NCBI GenBank assembly: GCA_024682995.1
Contig: JAIKYR010000130.1
Span: 1-37,963 of the forward strand
Source of the DNA: Bacteroidales bacterium
Lineage (GTDB): Bacteria; Bacteroidota; Bacteroidia; Bacteroidales; WCHB1-69
Reading direction: 5' to 3'
DNA: 37,963 nucleotides
Under the pieces are notes generated by a model. The model was not told the DNA's origin, made no database searches, and saw only the letters and a list, made by a program, of their open reading frames with translations. The position numbers and the translations under genes are program-made. Every line of letters starts with the position of its first letter. Positions within the stretch are counted from its first letter, which is position 1. This document shows positions 1 through 9,600 of the stretch, piece by piece.

Positions 1-336
1 GACGAACGGACAGCGGAACTCTGTGTGGTGGGACACACACAGCCCACTGTGGAAGATTATGCCAGCTATCGCCAACGCTGTTGGGATGAATGCCTGAAGG
101 ATTGTTCCAGACCCTCTTGTCTCGATAAAGACACAGACTACAAGGAGAAGCACTGCATCTTCCAGTGGGATTACAGCGATGACAGCTATCTGATGCATTC
201 ACTTGGCGAGGGCGACACCCACTTCCACCCCGAATCGCCGAAAGTGTTCCGCCCCACCAAACCGGTGCCGAAAGCGTTGCGGGAGAAACTGAAAGCGAAA
301 TACGAGGAAATGCTACGGCTTTATGGAGCAAACTAA
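1..336 (+). CDS. Hypothetical protein, 3' part only
   Basis: The reading frame is open from the first base of the window and ends at TAA (334-336), so this is the C-terminal part (at least 111 residues) of a gene that begins upstream. A GTG at 25 could serve as a start, but the frame continues unbroken to its left, so I treat it as internal. The visible protein is polar and has several cysteines in its first half (CWDECLKDC, then SCLD and HCIFQW). It ends in a basic/acidic helix (PKALREKLKAKYEEM). I do not recognise the family. It lies 54 bp before the WG-repeat gene on the same strand, which could make them co-transcribed. No function is proposed. Confidence 0.6.
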   Translation, partial: DERTAELCVVGHTQPTVEDYASYRQRCWDECLKDCSRPSCLDKDTDYKEKHCIFQWDYSDDSYLMHSLGEGDTHFHPESPKVFRPTKPVPKALREKLKAKYEEMLRLYGAN

Positions 337-390
337 ACTCGTTCGCCAGCAAAGCCCCGTTATGGTTGTAAGGAATAATTGCGAAGAAAT

Positions 391-1287
391 ATGAATGAAA
401 AAACTGAAAAAAGCGACAATAACATCCTATCCGGCCTGTGGACTGCGGAAAAGGCCAACGAACGCGCTCTTTTTGACATGTGGCACGACTGGAGTGTGCC
501 TCCCATTTGGGATTTAGCAGAAGAACAGGAAGATGCTGATGAAGAGGAAGAGGGTCACTACATCGAATGTGCTGTGCCCGACGTGGAAACCGCCAAAGCA
601 TATTGCGAAGCGCGGCATATCCGAGAATGCTATTATGGAGGTATGCCGTTCCTGTTAGACCGAACATATACCTCGGAGGAGGCGGAGGAGTATTCCAAAA
701 AGGAAAAAAGATTCCGGAGAATGCACCTCGATTTGCGCGACCAAATTTTCACGGGCGACAATGGGAAGAAAGGACTTCGCGATGTGTGCGGCGCGGTGCT
801 CATCGAGCCGCAATTCGACGACTTTCCCGAACTTTACACCTGCTTTGAAAGGCCCCGCCTGATTCCAGTTGTTCTCAACAATCGCTATTTTCTTTACGAC
901 ATCAAGAAATGCAAACTCCTGACCAAAGGCTACGAATGCATCTTCCACTATTTCTGGGCTTATATGGAATACTTCGTGGTAGTGGAGAACGGCAAGAAGG
1001 GAATCCTTGACGGGTTCGACGGCACGGAAGCCACGCCCATCGACTTGGATGAGGTTTACTCCATGCCCGACCCCGACGGCGATATTCCCGTGGTAAAGGA
1101 CGGGAAAATCGGTTTGCTCTGGGGGAAGAAATATACACAGCCCATTTTCGAAGATATCTTCATTGAATCAGAAGAGTGGACCCGCGTGAAACTGAACGGG
1201 AAATGGGGCTGGGTTGACGGCAACGGGAAGTTCACCCGGAAGAAATCGAAGGCGTCGTTCGGGAGTTGGTATGATTTCTCAAAATAA
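391..1287 (+). CDS. WG-repeat protein
   Basis: A 298-residue protein with no signal peptide. The C-terminal two thirds carries degenerate WG-type beta repeats: short blocks of the form GKxGL/I or GKWGWV followed by an acidic 'P-F-D/E' strand (NGKKGILDGFDG, DGKIGLLWGKKYTQPIFED, NGKWGWVDGNGKF). The N-terminus is acidic (EEQEDADEEEEG). WG-repeat proteins are common in Bacteroidota and Firmicutes and are thought to be beta-structured binding modules; no enzymatic function is established. I chose ATG 391 over an in-frame TTG at 379 because ATG is strongly preferred and the three extra codons (RRN) add nothing recognisable. The gene is followed after 20 bp by the A1S_2505-type gene, so the two are probably co-transcribed. 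Confidence 0.75.
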   Translation: MNEKTEKSDNNILSGLWTAEKANERALFDMWHDWSVPPIWDLAEEQEDADEEEEGHYIECAVPDVETAKAYCEARHIRECYYGGMPFLLDRTYTSEEAEEYSKKEKRFRRMHLDLRDQIFTGDNGKKGLRDVCGAVLIEPQFDDFPELYTCFERPRLIPVVLNNRYFLYDIKKCKLLTKGYECIFHYFWAYMEYFVVVENGKKGILDGFDGTEATPIDLDEVYSMPDPDGDIPVVKDGKIGLLWGKKYTQPIFEDIFIESEEWTRVKLNGKWGWVDGNGKFTRKKSKASFGSWYDFSK

Positions 1288-1307
1288 AAACAAAAACAAT
1301 TTATACA

Positions 1308-1727
1308 ATGAATCACTATACAGGAAACATCACCCCGGGCAAGGACATCATTTTTGTGTTCGGAAGCAACCCGGAAGGAAAGCACGGCGCCGGTTCGGCC
1401 AAGGTCGCCCTTCAGAAGTTCGGTGCCAAGTATGGCAAAGGCGACGGTCTTTACGGACAATCGTATGCACTGATAACCACTGAGATGCGCAAGGGCCGGC
1501 CCCGTATCACCTTGGAACAAATCACCGACAACGTTCGTCGTCTCTATGAAGTGGCGAGAAAAATGCCGGACAAGCGGTTTATGGTGGCCTACCGCAACCA
1601 GCCCGCCCAACGAACTCTGTGCGGCTACACGGGCGCGCAGATGATGCAATGCTTCCTCTCCGCAGGCGATATCCCCGACAACATCTGGTTCAGCGAAGAG
1701 TGGTACAACGCCATGCAAGCGCAATAG
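1308..1727 (+). CDS. A1S_2505-type phage-associated protein
   Basis: A 139-residue soluble protein starting at ATG 1308, 20 bp after the WG-repeat gene. The N-terminal block IFVFGSNPEGKHGAGSA, followed by KFGAKYGKGDGLYGQSYAL, is the signature of a small family annotated as A1S_2505-like phage non-structural proteins (typical pattern VFGSNxxGxHGAGxA ... YGxGxGxxGxSYAxPT). The second half has the family's GYTGAQM turn, usually G-Y-T-x-x-x-x. Family members occur in phages and in bacterial accessory regions. Their biochemical role is not established, although the glycine-rich FGSN/HGAG loops suggest nucleotide or nucleotide-derived ligand binding (inference). The downstream neighbours are small unknown genes in AT-rich DNA, consistent with an accessory or prophage-derived island. 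Confidence 0.75.
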   Translation: MNHYTGNITPGKDIIFVFGSNPEGKHGAGSAKVALQKFGAKYGKGDGLYGQSYALITTEMRKGRPRITLEQITDNVRRLYEVARKMPDKRFMVAYRNQPAQRTLCGYTGAQMMQCFLSAGDIPDNIWFSEEWYNAMQAQ

Positions 1728-1752
1728 CATAGATAACTATAATTTGAACAAT

Positions 1753-1968
1753 ATGAAAAACAATAACTTACCACCTAAAGTGGGTAAAACACTCCTGAAA
1801 TGTATGGAAACAATATGTAAGATCAGTCCAAACGACGTGGAACCATTTACAGGAAAAATTATCATAGGGGATTCTGTGAAAATCCAATTAGAGCCTCATT
1901 GTACTATAGATGAAGTGCAATATATTATCCGTCATTATGCCACAAATCAATCATCCATTCTATGTTGA
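1753..1968 (+). CDS. Small hypothetical protein, coupled to next gene
   Basis: A 71-residue protein (MKNNNLPPKVGKTLLKC...). I chose ATG 1753 over an in-frame TTG at 1744. It has no signal peptide or membrane segment and I see no recognised motif. Its stop codon (TGA 1966-1968) lies inside the start of the next gene (ATG 1962), a 7-bp overlap typical of translational coupling, so the two products probably act together. The DNA here is clearly richer in A and T than the housekeeping genes further right, which suggests recent acquisition. Confidence 0.55.
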   Translation: MKNNNLPPKVGKTLLKCMETICKISPNDVEPFTGKIIIGDSVKIQLEPHCTIDEVQYIIRHYATNQSSILC

Positions 1969-2570
1969 ATATTGACACCATTTACAAACTGACACCGCAT
2001 TGCGTAGCAAATCACAAAGCGAAGCGCCGATACCCAACGTATAAGCTATATACGTTTGCTTCTTCCTTTTTCCATACAGTAGATGATGCTGAATTTTTCT
2101 TGAAGAAAGGTCCAGTAAATTCTTTAGATGCATACTGCTATTCTCTTAGCGAATTGCCGATGGGCATGGATTTTCTCGACGGGGATAGCTTTTCGGAGAG
2201 AATTTACTTTCCAAATGGGCAATTGTGGGGTGTTCGGGATTATGCGAATATCAGCCCTGTGTCAATACCAGCCCCATACACTGAAATCGAATTCGACAAT
2301 GACATCTATGGCCGATGCCTCTTTAAAGGTCGTGATCCTGAAGAGATTCGTTTCAAGCGCGGTGATATCATCGAAATTTTCTGCTATGGAGCCTCCAAAT
2401 ATTGGAGCAGGGGGAAAGTTGAGCTTGCGATTGTGGTGGAAATTCCTCCTTCAAAAGAGGAGATGACCAGATTTATGGAAAGTTATCTAAACGACAAATC
2501 AAATCATCTTACTGGAGACCGCGGGTTTGACCTCGGAATCAGATTTAACCTTCAATCTCTTCCGGAGTAG
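1962..2570 (+). CDS. Hypothetical protein of AT-rich island
   Basis: A 202-residue protein overlapping the preceding small gene by 7 bp. There is no signal peptide or membrane helix. The middle contains a beta-rich, charged stretch (RFKRGDIIEIFCYG ... VELAIVVEIPPSKEEM) and the end reads TGDRGFDLGIRF. I do not recognise the family and propose no function. Its last 26 bp overlap, tail to tail, the 3' end of the convergent truncated helicase-like gene. That compact junction could have been formed by a deletion or recombination event. Composition is AT-rich like its neighbours. Confidence 0.6.
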   Translation: MLNIDTIYKLTPHCVANHKAKRRYPTYKLYTFASSFFHTVDDAEFFLKKGPVNSLDAYCYSLSELPMGMDFLDGDSFSERIYFPNGQLWGVRDYANISPVSIPAPYTEIEFDNDIYGRCLFKGRDPEEIRFKRGDIIEIFCYGASKYWSRGKVELAIVVEIPPSKEEMTRFMESYLNDKSNHLTGDRGFDLGIRFNLQSLPE

Positions 2571-3204
2571 GGTCAGGATCTGGTTTCCCGAAAACAAAAG
2601 GGTGATTTTGTTTATTGGGCTTAACCGGAATCTTCTTATACAAATATATTTGGCTGTTGAATGGTACCACTATGATGCATTTTCGTTTGCTGGCAAGATG
2701 GCTCATAAAGAAGGTCTTGCCAGTACCTGTCGGTGCGACCACTTGTACGCATTTGTATCGATCAATCGTCTGTACAATTTCATCTCCATAGTCGAGTAAC
2801 CATTGATCATCTTTAACTACTGTTCCATTTATATTATCTCGAGGAGAATGTATCTCAACTCTCTTGTCTGTCACAAAGATTCCGAATTCACGATCAAAAG
2901 CCTGCCTGTAGATTGTATTGGTTTGGCACTTGGTTGGGTACATGAATTCATTGTGGTTGACAAACAGCTCCTTATATATTTGGGATGCTTTATTTACATC
3001 ATTGCGACAATAGTTCATCACAACAATAGACCATTGGAGTCGTAGGCCCTCTCCAGATAGGTTAACCACTCTGTAGTTGTCGTCAACGTTAACCTTGTGC
3101 AGATTACCTATTATAATATCACCATCAAACGTTTGGGTTGAGACAGACGACGCATTCTTCATTTCTGACGTGCTGCAACTGTTATTATTTTTTAAATTAC
3201 TCAT
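2545..3204 (-). CDS. Truncated superfamily-2 helicase-like protein
   Basis: A 219-residue product starting at ATG 3204 (an in-frame TTG lies two codons earlier). Near residue 155-165 it has a clear Walker A/motif I (VVAPTGTGKTFFM) followed by a motif Ia-like strand (CIIVVPFNSQIYLY). These are the first two ATP-binding motifs of DEAD/DEAH-like superfamily-2 helicases, and the arrangement resembles replicative helicases of Bacteroidota phages. The frame then ends in a proline/acidic tail (KPDPDPTPEEIEG). Walker B (DExx), motif III and the whole second RecA-like domain are absent, so it is probably a non-functional remnant. Its 3' end overlaps the convergent 202-residue gene by 26 bp, which may mark the truncation point. 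Confidence 0.6.
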   Translation of the reverse strand: MSNLKNNNSCSTSEMKNASSVSTQTFDGDIIIGNLHKVNVDDNYRVVNLSGEGLRLQWSIVVMNYCRNDVNKASQIYKELFVNHNEFMYPTKCQTNTIYRQAFDREFGIFVTDKRVEIHSPRDNINGTVVKDDQWLLDYGDEIVQTIDRYKCVQVVAPTGTGKTFFMSHLASKRKCIIVVPFNSQIYLYKKIPVKPNKQNHPFVFGKPDPDPTPEEIEG

Positions 3205-3316
3205 AAACAATAAATTACTTATAATAAGTTGTATTTAATCATCGGAGTGAAACAGGCTCCGATAATTCAGAGTAATAAAAACGGGGCGCTATTTTATTAA
3301 GATCCGTGTTTTTTTA

Positions 3317-3454
3317 TCAAAAAAAATGTATCGTAAGTTGCCTATTGCCATCTGCTATCATTTAATTCATTGACAATCAGCTGCCTTATTAAACGAGGCG
3401 GTCGCTTTTGACGCACAAACGTCAAAAGCGACCGCCCGAATCAAAAAAAATGTA
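3317..3454. repeat. 14-bp direct repeat bracketing an inverted repeat
   Basis: The motif TCAAAAAAAATGTA occurs at 3317-3330 and again at 3441-3454, in the same orientation and 110 bp apart. The second copy runs into the promoter-like TACCTTTG. The A-tract makes chance recurrence likelier than the length suggests, but the repeats bracket the 17-bp inverted repeat and could be remnants of a small inserted element or a duplicated promoter region. Confidence 0.4.
3397..3436. repeat. 17-bp perfect inverted repeat
   Basis: GGCGGTCGCTTTTGACG at 3397-3413 is exactly complementary to 3420-3436, with a 6-base loop (CACAAA). The arm is GC-rich inside an AT-rich gap. There is no U-tract on either strand immediately after the stem, so it is not a typical intrinsic terminator. 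It ends 16 bp before the promoter-like box at 3453, where an operator or an RNA structural element could sit. Confidence 0.75.
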
Positions 3455-3460
3455 CCTTTG
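3453..3460 (+). promoter_or_regulatory. Candidate Bacteroidota -7 box (orphan)
   Basis: TACCTTTG matches the TAnnTTTG -7 consensus and is identical to the box in front of apt (26996-27003), including the preceding A-tract and TG. A good -33 TTTG at the expected distance is not present. No annotated plus-strand gene follows, only about 110 bp and then a strong terminator. Confidence 0.45.
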
Positions 3461-3465
3461 CTGAA

Positions 3466-3606
3466 AGGTTGAAGTGTTCAACACTGTGTTCAAAAGGCGT
3501 TATAATTAAAGTGTAAGATTATGATTATCAATACAATAAATAAAATTCGCAATTTTCGTTTTCCGCTCAACAAAAAGAGACGCAATGCATTGCGTCTCTT
3601 TTTGTT
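3466..3606 (+). ncRNA. Candidate short transcript (sRNA or remnant)
   Basis: This is inferred only from a promoter-like box at 3453-3460 and a strong intrinsic terminator ending near 3606, which together define a plus-strand transcript of roughly 140 nt with no convincing protein. The terminator is shared with the convergent NRPS gene, so its presence alone does not prove transcription from the left. It could be a small RNA, a decayed gene, or nothing. Confidence 0.25.
3569..3606. terminator. Bidirectional intrinsic terminator
   Basis: A 38-bp perfect palindrome: the stem core AGAGACGCAATGCATTGCGTCTCT is flanked by an A-tract on the left and a T-tract on the right, so it forms a hairpin followed by a U-run on either strand. 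It sits 16 bp after the NRPS stop codon (minus strand) and would also end any plus-strand transcript from the left. Confidence 0.85.
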
Positions 3607-3621
3607 TACCATCGGATCTCA

Positions 3622-6600
3622 TCATTCGAAGAACTCCAACCCGCTGATGGCGTTCAACATACGGTCAACATAGTCCCATGTGGTAGCCGACCACTTGAAG
3701 CCCAAGCGGTAGAGCACCTGCGAGGTGTACTGGTTCGCGATATTCACAAACTCCGCCTTCATGCCATGCGCCATATCCTGGTATGCCAGCAAGCTGGAAA
3801 GTATTTTGGCCTTCTGTGGGTCGTTGCCCGCCTGCTCCAGCGTCTCCTCATATTCCTTGTCTTCTACTAACTTGATATCGGTGCCCACATTGCTGAGGCC
3901 GCTGAGCACATCGCCGAAGAACTGCGAATGGTTGTTGTAGGCGTGGAACACACAACAGGCCTTGGGCGTAGTGGCAAGCAGGATGATGGCATGCGCCACC
4001 TCGTTGATGGGTGAAAACTCAACCTCTTGCTCGTATAACGAATACGGGAAACAGCCTAACATGTTGTACACTTTGATACGGCCCATGAAGGCGTTAGTGG
4101 AGAAGTTGATCTGGAACTCGCCGTCTGTGGAACGTGCCGACAAATTACCGACGCGGATGACCTTCGCGACAAGTCCATTCTCAGCAACCGCCTGTAACAC
4201 AACCCGTTCCGCCAGGAATTTGGAATGGGTGTACTGGTTTCCGAGATATTGGCCGCCATAGAGTTGTTGCTCGGTGAACACATAGCCAGGCTCCATCGAG
4301 CTGTTCACATTCAGACCGCGGGTGCTGGCCGTGGAAATATGCACCAGCTTTGCGCCCGTGGCCACGCAGAAATCGACACAACGCTGCACCCCACCGACAT
4401 TCACATCCTCAATCTCGGTGCCTTCGCTGAAGTGCTTCACCACGGCAGCACAATTGAAGACGGTGTCGATCTTTGCCTGCACGAGCGTGGTCAAGTCGTT
4501 GGTGACGTCGCCAAGGACTATATGGAGACGCTTGTCGAAGAGCTCGTCGTAAGTATTCTCGAAATAGTAGAACAGCAGCGTTTTAAGTCTATGCTCGGCA
4601 CCATCCATATCTTTGTCGCGCACCATACAGTAGATCTCCTGGGCATCCGAGTCGATCAGCTCTTTCAGGACGTGAATACCGAGATAGCCGGTCGCGCCAG
4701 TAAGCAAGGCGTTGCCCAGCTGCAGGCGCTCTCCCCTACCGAACTCTTCCAGACTATTGTTTTCCAGCACTTTGTTAATGTCCGCATAGTCAAAATCGGC
4801 AATATCCTCTTCCTCCGTGCTGACAGTAGTGTTGCCCGTGACGAGGGCGGCGAGTTTGCGCGGCGTGGGATTGGCGAAGACATCGCCGTAGGCTACATGC
4901 ACCCCTTGCTTGTCGGCCTCGATGATGACGCGGGTCACCATGAGCGAGGTGCCGCCCAAGTCGAAGAAGTTGTCGGTGGAACCGATTTTGTCGATGGCAA
5001 GGATTTCGCCGAAGATGCGGCAGAAGAGCTCCTCAGCCGAGTTGGCTGGCGCCACATAGTCGCGGTCGGCAGCCTGCAACACCGGTGTCGGCAAGGCCTT
5101 CCTGTTCACCTTCTGGTTCTGGTTCAACGGGATGCTGTCGATCTGCATCGTCGCCGCTGGAATCATATACGGCGGTTTCTGCTGCCCGATGAATGCGTTG
5201 AGATCCTTCACATCAATTTCTTTGTCGCTGACGATGTAAGCAACAATATATTTTCCACCCTTCTCATAATCAAAGGCTTGCACGGTAACATCCTTGATGC
5301 CCGGATACTGGCGGATGACGGCCTCCACCTCTTTCATCTCGATACGGAAGCCGCGAATCTTCACCTGCCCGTCCTTGCGCCCCACGAACTGGATATTGCC
5401 ATCGGGGAGATAACGCACAATGTCGCCGGTGCGATAGACGCGGGCGTGCTTCGGGTCGTCACAAAAAGAATTCTGGAGGTAGGTCTCGGCGGTCTTCTCG
5501 GGACGGTTCAGATAGCCGCGGCTCACCTGCGGGCCCGTGACCCACAACTCGCCAGCAGCTCCGAGAGGCAATCTGTTAAATTGTTTGTCAACGATATACA
5601 GTTTCAGATTATCCAGCGGCTTGCCGATGGGAATGTCCAGCTCATAATCCTTCACCCAATAGTTGGTGGTGAAAATGGTACACTCTGTTGGGCCATAGCC
5701 GTTGTACATCTTGAAGCTGGTCGGCGGGTTGAGGGCGGACAGCTTCTCGCCACCCACAGCAAAGCAGCGCAGCGAGTGGTTCTCCACATTCGTCACGAAC
5801 TGGTAGCCTACCTGCGTGGTGATAAACGAGTGGGTGATACCCTGCGTGTTGAAATAGTTGTTGAGGTCGGGCAAATTGAGACGGATGTCTTCCCCGATGA
5901 TGTGGACACAGGCTCCGCAGGTCAGCGCCGGGTAGAGGTCCATCATGCAGGCATCGAAGCCGTAGCTGGCATAGGCAGCCACTTTGTCGGCAGCCGTAAG
6001 CCCATAGAATCGTTGATACCAATGGCAGAAGGCCACGAGGTTGCCGTGCTCCAGCTGACAACCCTTGGGCGTGCCTGTGGAACCGGAAGTATAGAGCATG
6101 ATGAAAAGACTTGACGGGGTAATGTCCGCCTTCACGGGCTCCACAACCGGCAGTGTGTCTATATCCTTGGTCAACAGCACTTTGCCTTGGTACTCGTCCA
6201 CCACAGGACGCAACTCTTCATCGGCAATGAGCAGTTTAGCATCGGCATCCTTCATCATAAAGTTCAAACGCTCAGCCGGATAGCTCGGATCGAGGGGTTG
6301 GTAGGCACAACCAGCCTTCAACACACCGAGAGAGACGATGGCCATCCATTCGCAACGCGGAATCAAGACAGAGACCACATCTTCATTGCCAAGACCTTGT
6401 GATTTCACATAACCCGCAATGCGCTCCGAGAGCTCATCCACCTCGCGATAGGTGTAACGATGGTCATGATAGACCACAGCGAGATTATCGGGCGTTTGCG
6501 CCACCTGGCGGCGGAAGAGCGACACTATGTTTTGCGTGTCGTCGTAGGGCACATCGGTCTGATTGAAGCTGTCGAGCAAAGCGGTTTGTTCGGCATCCAG

Positions 6601-9600
6601 CAGAGAGACCTGTTGCAGCGCCACCTCAGGATGGTGGATGAACGCATTGGCCGCATTGCATACCGACTGCGCCAGACTTTGCATCAATCCGTGGCTGTAA
6701 CGACCATTGTCGTATTCAACCATCACACCCGGCACGCCTTCCTTCTCTTGAATGTAGAAAGCGATACGGAACTTTGGTGTCTTCAGTTCCAGAGACTCTA
6801 TTTCAAGCTTCTGACCATTGACCACATATTGGTCGATCACGCCCATCTGATAAGCGAACATGATTTCGGCCGACAAGTCGTAATCGGCGGCAATCTGCGC
6901 AAAAGGATACTTCTCGTGGGTCAAAGTCTCGTCAAAGTTCTGGCTGGTCTCTTTTAAAAAGTCCATCACCTTTTGTTCGCCAATCTGGGCACTCAAAGCC
7001 AAAGTGTTGACGAACATGCCAGTCGTGTTGCTAATGCGCAGGTCGGAACGGCCGTTGCTGATGGTGGTGATGCAGATCTGCTCGTTGTTGGTGAAACGCG
7101 AGAGCGTATAGAACACCGCCGCCAAAGTGAGGTGCGCAGGCGAGAGGTTGTTCTTCTTGCAGAATTCCTCCATCGCGTTGAAGTCCATCTTGGAGAAGGT
7201 CTCGCTGACGGTGCCTTGCTCCAAAGGATTGGTCAAGTCGGCAGGCACCTCGGTGACTCCTTCCACCTTGCCCAAACGCTCGTTGAAGAAGTTCTTGGCT
7301 TCCATGTAGTTCGGAGTCCCTTCAGCAGCTTTCTCATCGGCCACGAAGCCGGCATAACTGATGGCTTCGGCCTCGATTTCCTTGCCATTCATCAGTTCGC
7401 ACAACTGGTTCAGGAACAGATCGAAAGAGCTGCCGTCGAAAATCAGGTGATGCACATCTGCCAAGAGATAAACATCTTGCTCGGTGGTGACGATTTCCAT
7501 ACGGTACAACGGTCCTTGTCGCAAGTTGAACGGCTTGACAAATTCCAACTTGTATTTCTTCAGTTCCGCCTCGCTCAACTGGCTCTTTGTGATGGCAAGA
7601 GGTTGATTTTTGTCAACAATTTGCACAATTTCGCCTCCTTCGCTATCAAAATGTACAAAGAACTGCGGGTGCGCCTTGATGAGGGTCTCAATGGATTTTC
7701 CAAGCAATTGTACATCAGTGCCTTTTGGGAAACGGATAAGCGAAGGAATGTTGTACACCGTGGAGGTGGGCTGTTTCATGCAATCCACATAGACACCCAT
7801 CTGCGCGTAGGACAACGGAGCATTCTTTAATTCGGAATTACTGGCATTTGAAACAGCCTGAACAGGAGCGTTTAGGAGCTGTTTTAGAATCTCATTCTCA
7901 ATCGTTTGTATGTTTCCCGTTTTGACCAAAGATTTGGAATCCACTGTGATACCGTATTTCTTGTTCAGCTGTACAGCCAGTTTGATGGCGGAGATGGAGG
8001 TGAGCCCAACGTAGCCAAGCACGGTGGTTAGGCCGAAGTCTTTGGTGCCTACTATGCCCGCAACGATTTCGTGCAGTTCCTCTTCCAGGATGTTCATCGG
8101 CGCATTGCTCTCCACCTCAGCGGCAGACGCTTTCTTTTCGGGCTTCGGCAGTGCTTTCTTGTTTACCTTCTGGTTCTGGTTGAGCGGAATACGGTCGATT
8201 TGCATCGTCACGGCAGGCACCATGTAAGGCGGTTTCTCATCCAGAATGAAGTTGTTAAGAGCTTCAACGTCAATCTGTTCGTCTGCAACGATATAAGCTG
8301 CAATGAACTTGCCACCGCTCTCTTCGTCAAAGGCCTGCACGGTAACATCCTTGATGCCTGGGTATTGGCGGATGATGGCCTCGACCTCCGTAAGTTCAAT
8401 GCGGAAACCGCGAATCTTCACCTGTCCGTCGCGACGGCCCACAAACTGGATGTTTCCATCAGGAAGGTAACGCACGATGTCGCCAGTGCGGTAGCAGCGA
8501 CCCCAGGGCGTTTCCACGAAAGACTCGGCAGTCTTCTCCGGACGATTCAGATAGCCGCGTCCCACCTGAGGGCCATTGACCCATAGCTCGCCGGCAGCGC
8601 CTACAGGTAACCTGTGCCCGTACGCATCCATGATGTACAGATGCATATTCTCCACTGCCTTTCCTATGGGGATGTTCTGCAGCTTCTCCTTCACAGCAAA
8701 TGCCGTCACATAACAGATACTCTCTGAAGGACCATAACCGTTCAAGAGCAAATAGGGAGGAGGCGTGACATCCGCCAGTTTCTCACCGCCGGTGATAAAG
8801 GCCTTCAGGGAGTGATTGGCGATATCGTTGACAAAAGAACGTGCCACCTGTGTCGTCATGAACGTATGGGTGATGCCGTTCTGTTCAAAATAGTCGTTCA
8901 GCGCGATGAGGTCAAGACGGATCTCTTCAGGAATGATATAGACGGTAGCACCCACTATGAGCGGCGGCCATAATTCGAGCAAACAAGCGTCAAAGCCGAA
9001 ACTGGCATACGCTCCAATGTGACTATCCGCTTCAACATGCAGGGTATGTTGGTGCATGTAGCTAAACGCCACCATATTCCGATGTTCGAGTTGACATCCC
9101 TTAGGCACACCCGTAGAGCCACTGGTGTAGATTAGCGTAAAGAGGCTCTCGGGCTTGGGCCCATCAAGTGCATTGGAATCCTTCAGGTTCTCAATGTCTT
9201 TGGTGAGTAGCACTTCACCCTTGTATTCATCCAAGATGGAACAGAGTTCCTCGTCGGCGATCAGCAGTTTGGAGGCCGTATCCTGCATCATGAAGCTCAG
9301 GCGCTCTTTCGGATAGGTGGGGTCCAACGGCTGATAAGCACATCCTGCCTTCAGCACACCCAGCGAGGCGATGGCCATCCATTCTGAACGAGCTATCAGA
9401 ATGGCCACCACATCCTCAAGTCCTAATCCTTTCGATGCAATATAGCTTGCAATGCGGTCACTGATGTCATCCACTTCGGCGTATGTAAATCGCTTGTCCT
9501 TGAAGACCACAGCCGTCTTGTCGGGCGTAGCTTTGGCTTGACGGCGGAACAGCGATACGATGGTCTGCGTGTCGTCGTATGGCTTGTCGGTTTCGTTGAA

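Larger units (their letters stand above)
3205..3621. other. AT-rich intergenic region
   Basis: About 415 bp lie between the divergently reading helicase remnant and the 3' end of the NRPS gene. It has a short 7-bp inverted repeat (3241-3247 with 3257-3263), a 14-bp direct repeat, a 17-bp perfect inverted repeat, a plus-strand promoter-like box and a bidirectional terminator. The last four are listed separately. A 49-codon plus-strand frame starts at ATG 3521 but runs through the terminator into the NRPS gene, so I do not call it as a gene. Confidence 0.6.

Noticed and set aside
3397-3436. The 17-bp inverted repeat as an intrinsic terminator
   Set aside because: No T-tract follows the stem on either strand, while a clear terminator exists nearby at 3569-3606.
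3521-3670. A 49-codon plus-strand frame (MIINTINKIRNF...) as a leader peptide or small protein
   Set aside because: It runs through a strong terminator and into the NRPS coding region on the opposite strand, so the mRNA would end before the stop codon. The N-terminal part is basic and low-complexity, with no recognised features.
4225-6114. A long plus-strand open frame (629 codons) inside the NRPS gene
   Set aside because: It is antisense to adenylation, carrier and reductase domains whose motifs are fully conserved on the minus strand, its translation has no recognisable domain, and such frames are common opposite GC-biased codons.
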